IMG/VR virus record: IMGVR_UViG_3300009314_000349
Location: 1-40,143 of that record
Length of the DNA: 40,143 nucleotides
DNA from: a virus
Strand: one strand, 5' to 3'
Shown here piece after piece: positions 31,779 through 39,708 of the stretch (position 1 is the stretch's first letter; the number at the start of each line of letters is the position of its first letter). Both the position numbers and the translations under genes were made by a program. Under the pieces are notes generated by a model. That model made no database searches, was not told where the DNA came from, and saw nothing but the letters and a program-made list of their open reading frames with translations.

Positions 31779-33173
31779 TTATCCTAAATCTATTTTTTTA
31801 TCATCTAATTTTTTGTCTTTGCCCATCAAATCATTGAACCTATCACGTAATTCAACTCTTGTTGGTATATCATTGTCTAGATCATTCGTTACTTTTTTTC
31901 CTTCAATGCTATCTTTTTCATATATCAATATCCGGCCGTTGCTTGCATTAAATTTCGAAGGAAAAGTTAATCCATCTGGACCAAATCTATTCTTTGCCAC
32001 AAAGATTTTTGCTGTTCCGCCTTCTTTATCTGTTACATTTCTTGATACTGTCATAACAAAATATGATTCCATTATTTTGCCATATGATCCGGCAATTGAA
32101 TCATCTTCAATAATATCTAAGTTTATAGCATGTCTTCCGGTTTGTGATGCAGTCCAGCACGGTATATTATATTCTTCGGCCAATACGCATAAGTCGACAT
32201 ATATGTCTTGCAATATCGCATGTGATTCTTTATTATGATATATTGTAGGTTTTAGTAAATCAGCATAATCTACAACAATCAAATCTGGCTTTATTCCATT
32301 ATTGATACATTTTTCAATATGAGCAGTAAGAGTTTGTATTGATGCTTTTTTGCCACCATATTTTTTTATTATTAGAGTTGATTCATCATAACTTTTAATA
32401 CTATCAAATACCTCTTCTTTTTTGAACCTTAGTTCTGAAAATGGTACGCCGCTGTATATTGAATCATATCGTTTTGCCACATAATGCTCATTAATTTCAA
32501 GTGTATAATGTAATACATTTTTTCCAATCTTAAGAGCGTGAGAACCAATTGCCGACAAACTCCATGTTTTTCCTCTTCCGGGCGGTGAGATTACACACCC
32601 AAGTTCTCCTCCAGATAATCCGCCATCCATTATTTTATTAATAACCGGCCATGGAGTTGGTATTGGATTTCGGATATCTTTCTCGTATCTATCTTCAAAT
32701 CCTTTTAAGTAATTATGACCAAAATCGCGATCCGATATTGAATTAAATGCATTACTGACTAGTGTTTTTATTCCATCTAATTCACCAACTTGTAATAAGT
32801 CAGCTGATTTTATTAGTGCTGATTCGATTTCTTTGGTTAGACAGAATTTCAAATATTCATCCTTGACATATTGTAAATCAGTCGAGTCAATAACCGATTG
32901 AACTTTTTTTAATCTATCATATATTGATGATCTCAATACATCATCTTTAATCTTTTCAATTTCAGTTTTTATTACAGTTCCTGTCGGTAATTGTTTATAA
33001 TCCAAAAAGTGATCAAACATTAATTTAACGACAAACTGGTCCATCTCTGTAGTAAAATGCTTTGGATCAATAACATCAATTACTTGTTGAAAGAAAAACT
33101 TATCAGTGATAAAAGAAGCTATTAATTTAGCTTGAAAGTTATCGTCGTGTTCTTTTAAGTTATCACTTTGCAT
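31779..33173 (-). CDS. 41: Replicative DNA helicase (DnaB/gp41-type)
   Basis: A 464-residue hexameric helicase. The C-terminal RecA-like ATPase has a P-loop SPPGRGKT (196-203) and Walker B LIVVDYADLL (D302). The segment FVMTVSRNVTDKEGGTAKIFVAKNRFGPDG is a DnaB-type motif including the arginine finger region. The N-terminal 150 residues are helical, as in gp41. It overlaps the exonuclease gene by 11 bases. It unwinds the fork in front of the polymerase. No primase gene is in this window. Confidence 0.93.
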   Translation of the reverse strand: MQSDNLKEHDDNFQAKLIASFITDKFFFQQVIDVIDPKHFTTEMDQFVVKLMFDHFLDYKQLPTGTVIKTEIEKIKDDVLRSSIYDRLKKVQSVIDSTDLQYVKDEYLKFCLTKEIESALIKSADLLQVGELDGIKTLVSNAFNSISDRDFGHNYLKGFEDRYEKDIRNPIPTPWPVINKIMDGGLSGGELGCVISPPGRGKTWSLSAIGSHALKIGKNVLHYTLEINEHYVAKRYDSIYSGVPFSELRFKKEEVFDSIKSYDESTLIIKKYGGKKASIQTLTAHIEKCINNGIKPDLIVVDYADLLKPTIYHNKESHAILQDIYVDLCVLAEEYNIPCWTASQTGRHAINLDIIEDDSIAGSYGKIMESYFVMTVSRNVTDKEGGTAKIFVAKNRFGPDGLTFPSKFNASNGRILIYEKDSIEGKKVTNDLDNDIPTRVELRDRFNDLMGKDKKLDDKKIDLG

Positions 33174-34062
33174 AGTAGTTCAATTTATCGAATGAGTTTT
33201 TTAGCCAGAAATGTACATCACCAACCAAGTTAATAATATCATCCTTTAATAACATTCCAACGAATGCTATTTTATTTAAGCTTTCTATTTTCTCTTCTAT
33301 TTTATATCCTATTAATAATTTTGAGTTTCCTGATATGTCTAAATTTTTCAAATCCATCAGTTGTTTATTTAACAACAGTTGATCTTTTTGGTTTATTACG
33401 GAATCATATATTTTGATTTTAGTATTTTGATTTAATACACATTCATTAATAATATCATTAATGCTATATTCTTTGTCCTCTTTTAGAAATGAAAATCTTT
33501 TTTCAATTGTTTTAATTCCAACTCCCTTGATTCCCGGAATATTATCTGAATTATCTCCGACGAACATTTTATACAATAAAAAATTATTAGGACTTATACC
33601 AAATTCCTCTTTAATTGTATCAACATTATATAGTATCTTTTTAATAGGACTCCACACATTGATTCGTTTGTCGACCAATTGTAAGAAATCCCTATCAGTT
33701 GATAATATAACTACATCACTATCTTTTAGTATTTCAGTTGATGCATATGCTATTGTATCATCAGCTTCAATACCATCTATTGATATTATAGATATAGGTA
33801 AAGTACTTAAATAATCAAGTAATCTAGAAAATTGTTTTTTCATCGATGCCACTTCGTCAGCATCATTTTTATACATCCGATTATACTTTGATGAAATAGT
33901 ACTTTTATGTTTATAATCTGGGTATAATTTCCTGCGTCTAACCGATCCATTTTTTCCATCAAACACAATTATACATCTTGTTGGATTAAATTGTCGGATG
34001 GCATACGCAATTGATTTCAAAAATCCTGTTATACCACCGACATGATATCCTTCGCCATTCAT
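33163..34062 (-). CDS. 5'-3' exonuclease / FEN-like nuclease (RNase H-type), N-terminally cut
   Basis: A 299-residue FEN-family nuclease frame. The core motifs are visible: IVFDGKNGSVRRRKLYPDYK, IDGIEADDTIAY, STDRDFLQLV and the helix-hairpin-helix region VGDNSDNIPGIKGVGIKTIEK. It removes RNA primers and flaps. But the family's first motif, the metal-binding VDGxN strand, is missing from this frame: it is encoded upstream in the same reading frame, cut off by a TAA (see 34102-34188). If unread, the protein starts at the ATG of MNGEGYHVGGITGF and lacks an essential Asp. In full length, reading through two codons, it would be 339 residues (T4 RNase H is 305). Confidence 0.85.
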   Translation of the reverse strand: MNGEGYHVGGITGFLKSIAYAIRQFNPTRCIIVFDGKNGSVRRRKLYPDYKHKSTISSKYNRMYKNDADEVASMKKQFSRLLDYLSTLPISIISIDGIEADDTIAYASTEILKDSDVVILSTDRDFLQLVDKRINVWSPIKKILYNVDTIKEEFGISPNNFLLYKMFVGDNSDNIPGIKGVGIKTIEKRFSFLKEDKEYSINDIINECVLNQNTKIKIYDSVINQKDQLLLNKQLMDLKNLDISGNSKLLIGYKIEEKIESLNKIAFVGMLLKDDIINLVGDVHFWLKNSFDKLNYYAK

Positions 34063-34101
34063 TGCGGGTATAGCGGCAAAACAACGAATATATAAGTTGA
34101 G

Positions 34102-34188
34102 TTAAAGTCCATCCACTATCAACACCTTTGAATTAATGTCTTGGTGGATGGACTCTGCTTTACTCCTATTTATTATATTATTTGACAT
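34102..34188 (-). other. Detached 5' exon-like start of the exonuclease, ending in an in-frame TAA
   Basis: From an ATG overlapping the recA stop by 11 bases, 28 codons read MSNNIINRSKAESIHQDINS and then KVLIVDGL, before TAA at 34102-34104. The next codons, still in frame, are CTC AAC TTA TAT ATT CGT. Removing TAACTC gives VDGLNLYIRCF, the FEN-family consensus around the first metal-binding Asp. CTT before the stop and CTC after it are both Leu codons for one tRNA, as a +6 hop would need. Confidence 0.8.
34106..34154. repeat. 11-bp perfect inverted repeat next to the exonuclease stop
   Basis: AGTCCATCCAC at 34106-34116 and GTGGATGGACT at 34144-34154 pair without mismatch around a 27-base loop. 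In the minus-strand mRNA the stem ends at GGACU, followed directly by U and UAA. The stem lies inside the detached start of the exonuclease gene and the right arm is coding. No U-run follows, so it does not look like a terminator. Confidence 0.8.
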
Positions 34189-35374
34189 TTGGTTTTATTT
34201 TTGCTGATGGTTTTGCATCATCTTCCGAGTCTGTTAGTTCATCAATATCTTCATCATATATGTTCTCATCAACTTTGATATCATCAATACCACCATCTTC
34301 ATTGGCTCTATATTTTGATATCAATGAATTACATATATCATTATATATTGTTTCTTTTCTAGTTTCATCAGATAATATGTCTGATTCAAATGTTTTAGAT
34401 TGAAATTTTAGAACTTCACCAGTATCTTTATCTGTATACTCGTACCAAGCTCCCGCTTGTTTGACAAGTTTTCTTTCCTTCATTGTGGTCAACCAACCAC
34501 CACAATTATCAATTCCAGAATTGAAATATATATCATACACCAATTCCTTCCACGGTGGACCAACTCGGTTCTTTGTAATAACAACTCGAGTCTTCATACC
34601 GACTACTTCTTCAACACCGCCTGCCTTGGTTTTTAATTTGCCCATATTTCTCAATCGGATTCTAACAGATGAATGAAACGCAAGAGCCATACCACCACTT
34701 GTGGTATATGGATCGGTTCCAGGCATTGAGTTCATGTTTTTTCTAAGCTGATTTGTGAATATTAAACACACTCGCTCACGAGCGATTGTATTGGTTATTT
34801 TACGTAAGGCCTGTGAAATGATAATAGACTTACCAGTATTATATCCGGCTTTATCATAGTCAGATGACATTTCCAGTTTTGTAGTTGTTGCTGCAACTGA
34901 GTCAACTACTATAGTTACTAGAACATCTTTACTTGTTTTTCTGATTTTTTCGATAATTGATTCAATCGCTTCAAATACGTCTTCAATTGTATCAAGTGGT
35001 ACATATACCAAATTCTTCAAATCAACCCCGATTGCTCTTAGAAATTCTTTGCTTACTGAACTTTCAGTTTCAATATAAACTGCTATGCCTCCCAGTTTCT
35101 GTGTATTGGCTAGTGCATGCGCGGCTAGTAAAGATTTTCCGCTAGCCTCCAATCCTAGAAGCTCAATTATACGACCAACGGGAAATCCTCCATTTGGTTT
35201 ATTTGATATTTTAATATCAAGTATAGATGACCCAGTTGGCACCCACTCATTTACATTTGTGGGTGCATCGGGATCGTCTTCAAGAAAATAGGCTGTTTTA
35301 TAATTGGTTGCTTTAAATTTATTATTAAGCGTGTTCGCTAATAACTCAGCGAGTTCACTTCTTTTATTTTCCAT
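34178..35374 (-). CDS. uvsX: RecA/UvsX-type recombinase
   Basis: A 398-residue strand-exchange ATPase. Walker A is GLEASGKS (74-81) and Walker B VTIVVDSVAA (D158). FLRAIGVDLKNLVYV, KIRKTSKDVLV and SSDYDKAGYNTGKSIIISQALRK fit the RecA/UvsX core, and RIIELLGLE its start. The C-terminal part is acidic. It binds the ssDNA left by gp32 and helps recombination-dependent replication. It is followed by an overlapping start for the exonuclease gene and preceded by 18 bases from gp32. The assignment to the RecA superfamily is sure; UvsX is by context. Confidence 0.93.
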   Translation of the reverse strand: MENKRSELAELLANTLNNKFKATNYKTAYFLEDDPDAPTNVNEWVPTGSSILDIKISNKPNGGFPVGRIIELLGLEASGKSLLAAHALANTQKLGGIAVYIETESSVSKEFLRAIGVDLKNLVYVPLDTIEDVFEAIESIIEKIRKTSKDVLVTIVVDSVAATTTKLEMSSDYDKAGYNTGKSIIISQALRKITNTIARERVCLIFTNQLRKNMNSMPGTDPYTTSGGMALAFHSSVRIRLRNMGKLKTKAGGVEEVVGMKTRVVITKNRVGPPWKELVYDIYFNSGIDNCGGWLTTMKERKLVKQAGAWYEYTDKDTGEVLKFQSKTFESDILSDETRKETIYNDICNSLISKYRANEDGGIDDIKVDENIYDEDIDELTDSEDDAKPSAKIKPNVK

Positions 35375-35392
35375 AAAAATCTCTTAATTTAT

Positions 35393-36214
35393 TTATTCTT
35401 CTGATGGGAATAAGTTATCCAACTCGCTTTTTAGTTTATCGATGCCTCTAACATTCTTGGTTGATTCCTTTTTTTCTGGAACTTCTTTGCTATCGAATGG
35501 TAGATCATCATAACCTTTTTCTGTTGGCTCTTTCGGTTTGTCTTCTTCTTCTTCATCTGATTCAGGTGTAACCTCCAAATATTCATTTAACAAATCAACC
35601 ATTTCCTCATATGTTGGTGTTGTATAAGCATCAGATATTGGTGCTTGATTCTTCACTTCAGATATGATCGCCGTATCTGTACTAATTGGTGTAATATTTG
35701 GTTGTACCACAATAGTAGTTTTTGGATATGTATCCTTACTCTTTGCTGGTATAAATGTTACTTTTACATCTCTACCTTCTGCTGGGTCAGTAATATCGCC
35801 CCAAACAGGATCACTTAATATTCCTAAGAATTCTTCATAAATGGTTTTATTAAATCCCCAGAATTTAACACCTTCTCCTTCTTCACCACGAACAAGGATC
35901 GGAGCATAAACTCTCATTTTTGGAAATAACTTTTTAGAATTTTCATAATCCTTTTTATCACCTGATTCTCTCAGTTTATTGGCATATTCTACCAATGGGT
36001 CTGGTTCATCAAATGTTGTTGGTGATAAAATGTTCTTACCCATAAATCCATAATGGAAATATAGTTCAATAAATGGGAAGCCCGGATTTGATTTATAAGG
36101 AACAATACGTACATATTGGTCTCCTGCGTCTGGTTTCCAAACGATTTTTCTACGTCTGGCTGATTGTGAAATTCTTTCTAATTTCTCTTTAATAATTTTT
36201 TTGTCAATTGGCAT
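35393..36214 (-). CDS. 32: Single-stranded DNA-binding protein (gp32-like)
   Basis: A 273-residue protein with a basic N terminus (QSARRRKIVWKPDAGDQYVRIVPY), an OB-type core and a long acidic C-terminal tail (PESDEEEEDKPKEPTE and a final LKSELDNLFPSEE). This is the T4 gp32 layout: N-terminal cooperativity region, DNA-binding core, acidic protein-docking tail. The zinc finger of T4 gp32 is absent: no Cys is present in the whole protein. The start has a ribosome-binding site (AAGGAG before AATTAAAA ATG), unlike most genes here, which fits a high-copy protein. A promoter-like element with a palindrome lies upstream. Confidence 0.85.
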   Translation of the reverse strand: MPIDKKIIKEKLERISQSARRRKIVWKPDAGDQYVRIVPYKSNPGFPFIELYFHYGFMGKNILSPTTFDEPDPLVEYANKLRESGDKKDYENSKKLFPKMRVYAPILVRGEEGEGVKFWGFNKTIYEEFLGILSDPVWGDITDPAEGRDVKVTFIPAKSKDTYPKTTIVVQPNITPISTDTAIISEVKNQAPISDAYTTPTYEEMVDLLNEYLEVTPESDEEEEDKPKEPTEKGYDDLPFDSKEVPEKKESTKNVRGIDKLKSELDNLFPSEE

Positions 36215-36257
36215 TTTTAATTCTCCTTTTTTAGTTTTAATTAATGTTTAATTTACA

Positions 36258-36289
36258 CGAATATACAACTTTTTTTTCAGTTGTACAAG
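36258..36289 (-). promoter_or_regulatory. Probable promoter of gp32 with a palindrome in its spacer
   Basis: Minus strand: CTTG, 20 bases, TATATTCG, close to TTTG-N19-20-TAnnTTTG of Bacteroidota. The spacing equals that of the element at 21636-21667 and both share AAGCTTGTA at the upstream box. The spacer contains the inverted repeat TACAACT-N8-AGTTGTA (36264-36285), which could be an operator. Confidence 0.45.
36264..36285. repeat. 7-bp palindrome with poly-T/A loop
   Basis: TACAACT and AGTTGTA enclose TTTTTTTC on the plus strand. It covers the space between the two boxes of the gp32 promoter-like element. It may be an operator or a short hairpin; no U-run follows on the minus strand, so it is not a clear terminator. 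Confidence 0.6.
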
Positions 36290-36291
36290 CT

Positions 36292-36684
36292 TTATTTTTC
36301 AATATTTATTATTTCTGATAGGTTTGTATTTATTTTTTTTAATTCTCCGTTATCAATAATTAATAAGCAATTCTCATAATTGTCCCATGGAATTTGTAAT
36401 GTTTTATCTAACAAACCATTGTTCATTCTTTTTATTATGAAATTTAGTGCATTTATAGAATATAACGTATTCGTATATTTTTTCCTATGTACCAAAATAC
36501 TATCAGATAGAAAAGCTATTGGCTCTTTTAACTGAACAGAATAACTACATATTAATTTTTCGCCAGATGTTGATAGTACATATATTTTATTATTTAATAT
36601 GTTATCAAATTTATCTACGATGTTTTTAGTAACATTTTGTAGTGATTTTTTGTTAGTGAATGTGACTATTAGTTGTAACTTCAA
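36292..36684 (-). CDS. Hypothetical protein, 130 aa
   Basis: Not assigned. A beta-rich N-terminal half (MKLQLIVTFTNKKSL) is followed by SILVHRKKYTNTLYSINALNF, which I have seen in uncharacterised proteins of T4-type phages near gp32, but I cannot give a role. The C terminus holds WDNYENCLLIIDNGELKKIN. The start is 47 bases after the upstream gene; nothing notable lies in that gap. Confidence 0.66.
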   Translation of the reverse strand: MKLQLIVTFTNKKSLQNVTKNIVDKFDNILNNKIYVLSTSGEKLICSYSVQLKEPIAFLSDSILVHRKKYTNTLYSINALNFIIKRMNNGLLDKTLQIPWDNYENCLLIIDNGELKKINTNLSEIINIEK

Positions 36685-36731
36685 TCATTTTCTCCGAGTA
36701 TTTTGCTAATTAAATTTTCAATACCAAAATT

Positions 36732-38339
36732 CTATTTTTTATCATCTTTTGTTTTTTTAATTTTTTTTGTTATATGTCTAAATAACAATACCGGTGCTGC
36801 TTTATCCTCTGTTTTAACATCAATTTGAATAAAAGAATCATTATTACCATCTACTTCAATTATCATTTTAGTTCCATCGTGTGATGTTTTGAGTGGTTTT
36901 TTTATACCAATACAATAATAATTTGGTGGTTTTAATTCAACATTCCCTGTGCGTTTATTTGCTATTGATGTACTTACATCTGCACCGCAGCCATGTATAT
37001 CACTCCACATTTTAATGAGTTGGTCTTGTCCCGCATCTGTTTTGGATAATTCCTCCATTTTTGAGAAAAACATATTCATATATTCCTTCTTAAAATCTAC
37101 CTTTTTTTGTTTTTTCTCTTGAACAGACATCGAATCATCCCACTTGTGTTTTTCTCTCATAGCTAGAACAACATCATCTACTTCTTTTCCAGCGTCACCC
37201 AAATATGTTACTCCAGCGTCTGTCATTCCAGCATTTTTCATTGTAATTCTACTCGGATCAGAATATATTTTGGCTGATAATTTCGTGTATTTAGTGTTGC
37301 CTTCCTTATCTTTATAGGTAACCACGATATCGGTTGGATCCGTTCTATTGGATATTCCCATTTTTTCTAATTCCAATTTACCTATTCCACCAACGGCTAA
37401 ACAATCCGTAACCTTAGATCCTTCCGGCAATGCTTCTAATATAAGTTTTGCTGTTTTTTTATTTATATCATCATATTTTTGTTCTTCGGTTTCTCCAGCT
37501 CCAATTAGTTCTGTTTTAGCAGATTCATATATATCTTTATTTTCTTTACTTGAAAAAACATAAGATGCAATTCCACTCTCATTGTGAGCTCCATAGTATG
37601 CTGATCCGGTTCTTCTGCCACTTGATCGGAGTGGAACGTCTATTCCTTCAGCCCTAATAATTTTTATCATAGCAGCTGTTAGTTGAGTTCCACTACTTTT
37701 AGTAATAAATTTATATGGTAGTGTTGTATTATCTGATAAATATATTTTTTTACTTTTAGATCCAATTGGAGCCTCTATTAAACCATATTCAACCATTTCA
37801 CGTATTGCTGATACTTGGTCTTCATAGTTATCCGATTCCATAAATTTATTAATTGATTGCTTTAGAATTTTTATTCTATCTTTTGTGGTTTGATCAGCTT
37901 GTTCGGTCATCGTATCCATATTTGATAAGATTTCGGAATAATCCTGTTTAGTTTTATCAGATACACTAATTACATCCTTTTTCTGTTTGGTGTCTTCAGT
38001 TTCCTTTTTATCTTTACCTTTACTATCCTCTTTTGCTTTTTTCACTATTTCATCATCAGATAGTCCAGTATCACCGCCCTTCTCATAAAATGTTCTAGCA
38101 TACGCTAGTGTAACCATGTCCTTTTTTTTATTTGGACTCGGATTTGGATTGGGTACCATTTGTTCTTCATTGATTTCGCCACGAATACTCGACATTACTT
38201 CTTGAATTTGATCTTCTTCAATGTTCATATCTCGCAATATTTCAATTAAATTTGCTTGATGTACAATATTTTTAGTATCAATTACACCATTGGGTATACT
38301 TTGTGCCCACTTTTTAAGTATTAATTTTTGATTTATCAT
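36732..38339 (-). CDS. Large protein of unknown function, 535 aa
   Basis: I do not recognise it. The N-terminal 60 residues are helical (LKKWAQSIPNGVIDTKNIVHQ). Residues 60-160 are highly charged and likely disordered (KGKDKKETEDTKQKKD). A structured central part reads IRAEGIDVPLRSSGRRTGSAYYGAH, then a domain with GKLELEKMGISNRTDPTDIVVTYKD and an AKIYSDPSRITMKNAG segment. The last residues are lysine-rich. The segment DPTDIVV-x-KLSAKIY is reminiscent of restriction-like D-x(n)-ExK or DxK cores (D...xAK), but I cannot show a complete site. It overlaps the PolA-like gene by 4 bases. Confidence 0.7.
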   Translation of the reverse strand: MINQKLILKKWAQSIPNGVIDTKNIVHQANLIEILRDMNIEEDQIQEVMSSIRGEINEEQMVPNPNPSPNKKKDMVTLAYARTFYEKGGDTGLSDDEIVKKAKEDSKGKDKKETEDTKQKKDVISVSDKTKQDYSEILSNMDTMTEQADQTTKDRIKILKQSINKFMESDNYEDQVSAIREMVEYGLIEAPIGSKSKKIYLSDNTTLPYKFITKSSGTQLTAAMIKIIRAEGIDVPLRSSGRRTGSAYYGAHNESGIASYVFSSKENKDIYESAKTELIGAGETEEQKYDDINKKTAKLILEALPEGSKVTDCLAVGGIGKLELEKMGISNRTDPTDIVVTYKDKEGNTKYTKLSAKIYSDPSRITMKNAGMTDAGVTYLGDAGKEVDDVVLAMREKHKWDDSMSVQEKKQKKVDFKKEYMNMFFSKMEELSKTDAGQDQLIKMWSDIHGCGADVSTSIANKRTGNVELKPPNYYCIGIKKPLKTSHDGTKMIIEVDGNNDSFIQIDVKTEDKAAPVLLFRHITKKIKKTKDDKK

Positions 38340-39673
38340 AGTTTATCTACATTTATTATATTGAAATAATCATAACCAATTTTAACTGATGTCGGATATT
38401 TTCCTTCACATTCCAAAGTATTCTTAATATCCGTAATCAATTCACCCCCATCAGCTTTATTAAAATCAACCAATATGCTATCATAAGTATATAATATTAT
38501 TTTTGATTTGAAACTATCCAGTAGTTTAACGACCTTATTAATATTCATTATACTTGTTTCCGATTCCATTGATTGAATTAAATAGTTAAACAGTTTATTT
38601 GGACTCATATCATCGATAGATGATTTTTTGATTTTCCTCTTAAAAATCGGACTACAGATATAAGTATCATTTTCAAAACTTTTCCATTGTTCTTCTATGT
38701 AAGAATTTGTTAAATTGAAAAATGGTATGCTCAAGAAATCCTCATCTATGCCGCCATACAATATATTAAAATTTATTTTTTTTGCTTCTGCAATTTCATC
38801 TTCAGTCAGTGATTCTTTATTATAATAAAATCTACCCAGATATTCATGAGCACTCACGTCCTTTGGAAATGTATAACCAATTAAAGATGCAACCAAATAT
38901 AAATGATATGCTGTATGGTCAAATTGGATCATCATGCCATCTTTGCCAAATCTACTAATAAAGCACTCTCGATCTTCGTTATTATTGATTGCAGAAAAAT
39001 TTACGCCACCAAATGCATTGCTCGTACGACCTGTGCGTGTGAATATATTATACTCGCTGTACACAAGAGATGACACTAGTTGATTGTAGTTAAACAAGTG
39101 ATGGAATCTATCAGTTACTTTTAATCCATTTTTTTCAATATTAAACAATGTATCATTAAACGCCAGATCATAGTATGCAAATTGATCGGTGATTTTTGTA
39201 TTTTTATAGAATTCTATAAAATTATCTCTGATCTTATTACACATTTCCACTATTTTTATAAGCGGTACTATGTCAATAATATTCTTGATATTGCCACGAC
39301 GTCTAGTATAATATGATATACAGTTATTTTCATATGATTCTATGTCAATTGGATTATTTGTATAAAAGTAATTCAATGTATTATAATCAAACATTGATTC
39401 AAATTTCATATGATACATGAACCTCTTTTTGTTTAATACAAAAACCAGACCATCGAGTTTTATTTTGTCAATTAACTTTTTATCCACTAGTGATTCGGAA
39501 TGATTTGATGGAATCACATATGTATTGCCGCCAATTACATGAATATAAAGCAGACTGATTCGGTTATTAACCGAATGTTTGTTTATATCAGAATATATTG
39601 GAATCAATAATACATTCTTTTTGGAAGCATCTTCCAAAAAAACATTAAAGCCATCTAAATTATCAATAATCAT
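38336..39673 (-). CDS. Divergent family A DNA polymerase-like protein
   Basis: A 445-residue protein with the core of the PolA palm and fingers. TRTGRTSN (212-219) and GGVNFSAIN precede motif A at MIQFDHTAYHLYLVASLIG (D252). Motif B is AKKINFNILYGG (K298/K299, Y306, G307). A PolA-like IQSMESE segment is near 367-373, and motif C is LYTYDSIL (D398). The usual Glu of motif A (DYSQIE) is His, and HDE of motif C is YDS, so it is far from the classical enzymes. There is no 3'-5' exonuclease motif in its N terminus. It is extra to the family B polymerase. I chose the ATG at 39673; an in-frame TTG lies 5 codons upstream. Confidence 0.8.
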   Translation of the reverse strand: MIIDNLDGFNVFLEDASKKNVLLIPIYSDINKHSVNNRISLLYIHVIGGNTYVIPSNHSESLVDKKLIDKIKLDGLVFVLNKKRFMYHMKFESMFDYNTLNYFYTNNPIDIESYENNCISYYTRRRGNIKNIIDIVPLIKIVEMCNKIRDNFIEFYKNTKITDQFAYYDLAFNDTLFNIEKNGLKVTDRFHHLFNYNQLVSSLVYSEYNIFTRTGRTSNAFGGVNFSAINNNEDRECFISRFGKDGMMIQFDHTAYHLYLVASLIGYTFPKDVSAHEYLGRFYYNKESLTEDEIAEAKKINFNILYGGIDEDFLSIPFFNLTNSYIEEQWKSFENDTYICSPIFKRKIKKSSIDDMSPNKLFNYLIQSMESETSIMNINKVVKLLDSFKSKIILYTYDSILVDFNKADGGELITDIKNTLECEGKYPTSVKIGYDYFNIINVDKL

Positions 39674-39677
39674 TATA

Positions 39678-39708
39678 CAAATATACAAAAAAAACTTGAA
39701 TTATCAAA
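39678..39708 (-). promoter_or_regulatory. Probable Bacteroidota-type promoter of the PolA-like gene
   Basis: Minus strand: TTTG, 19 bases, TATATTTG: a full match to TTTG-N19-TAnnTTTG. The TATATTTG box ends only 4 bases before the ATG, so transcription would begin at or near the start codon and the mRNA would be leaderless or nearly so. Confidence 0.5.

Noticed and set aside
34081-34188. Assembly or single-base error as the cause of the exonuclease stop
   Set aside because: A single substitution cannot explain it: six bases must be removed to restore the consensus, and the frame is kept on both sides. I still cannot exclude a true loss-of-function insertion.
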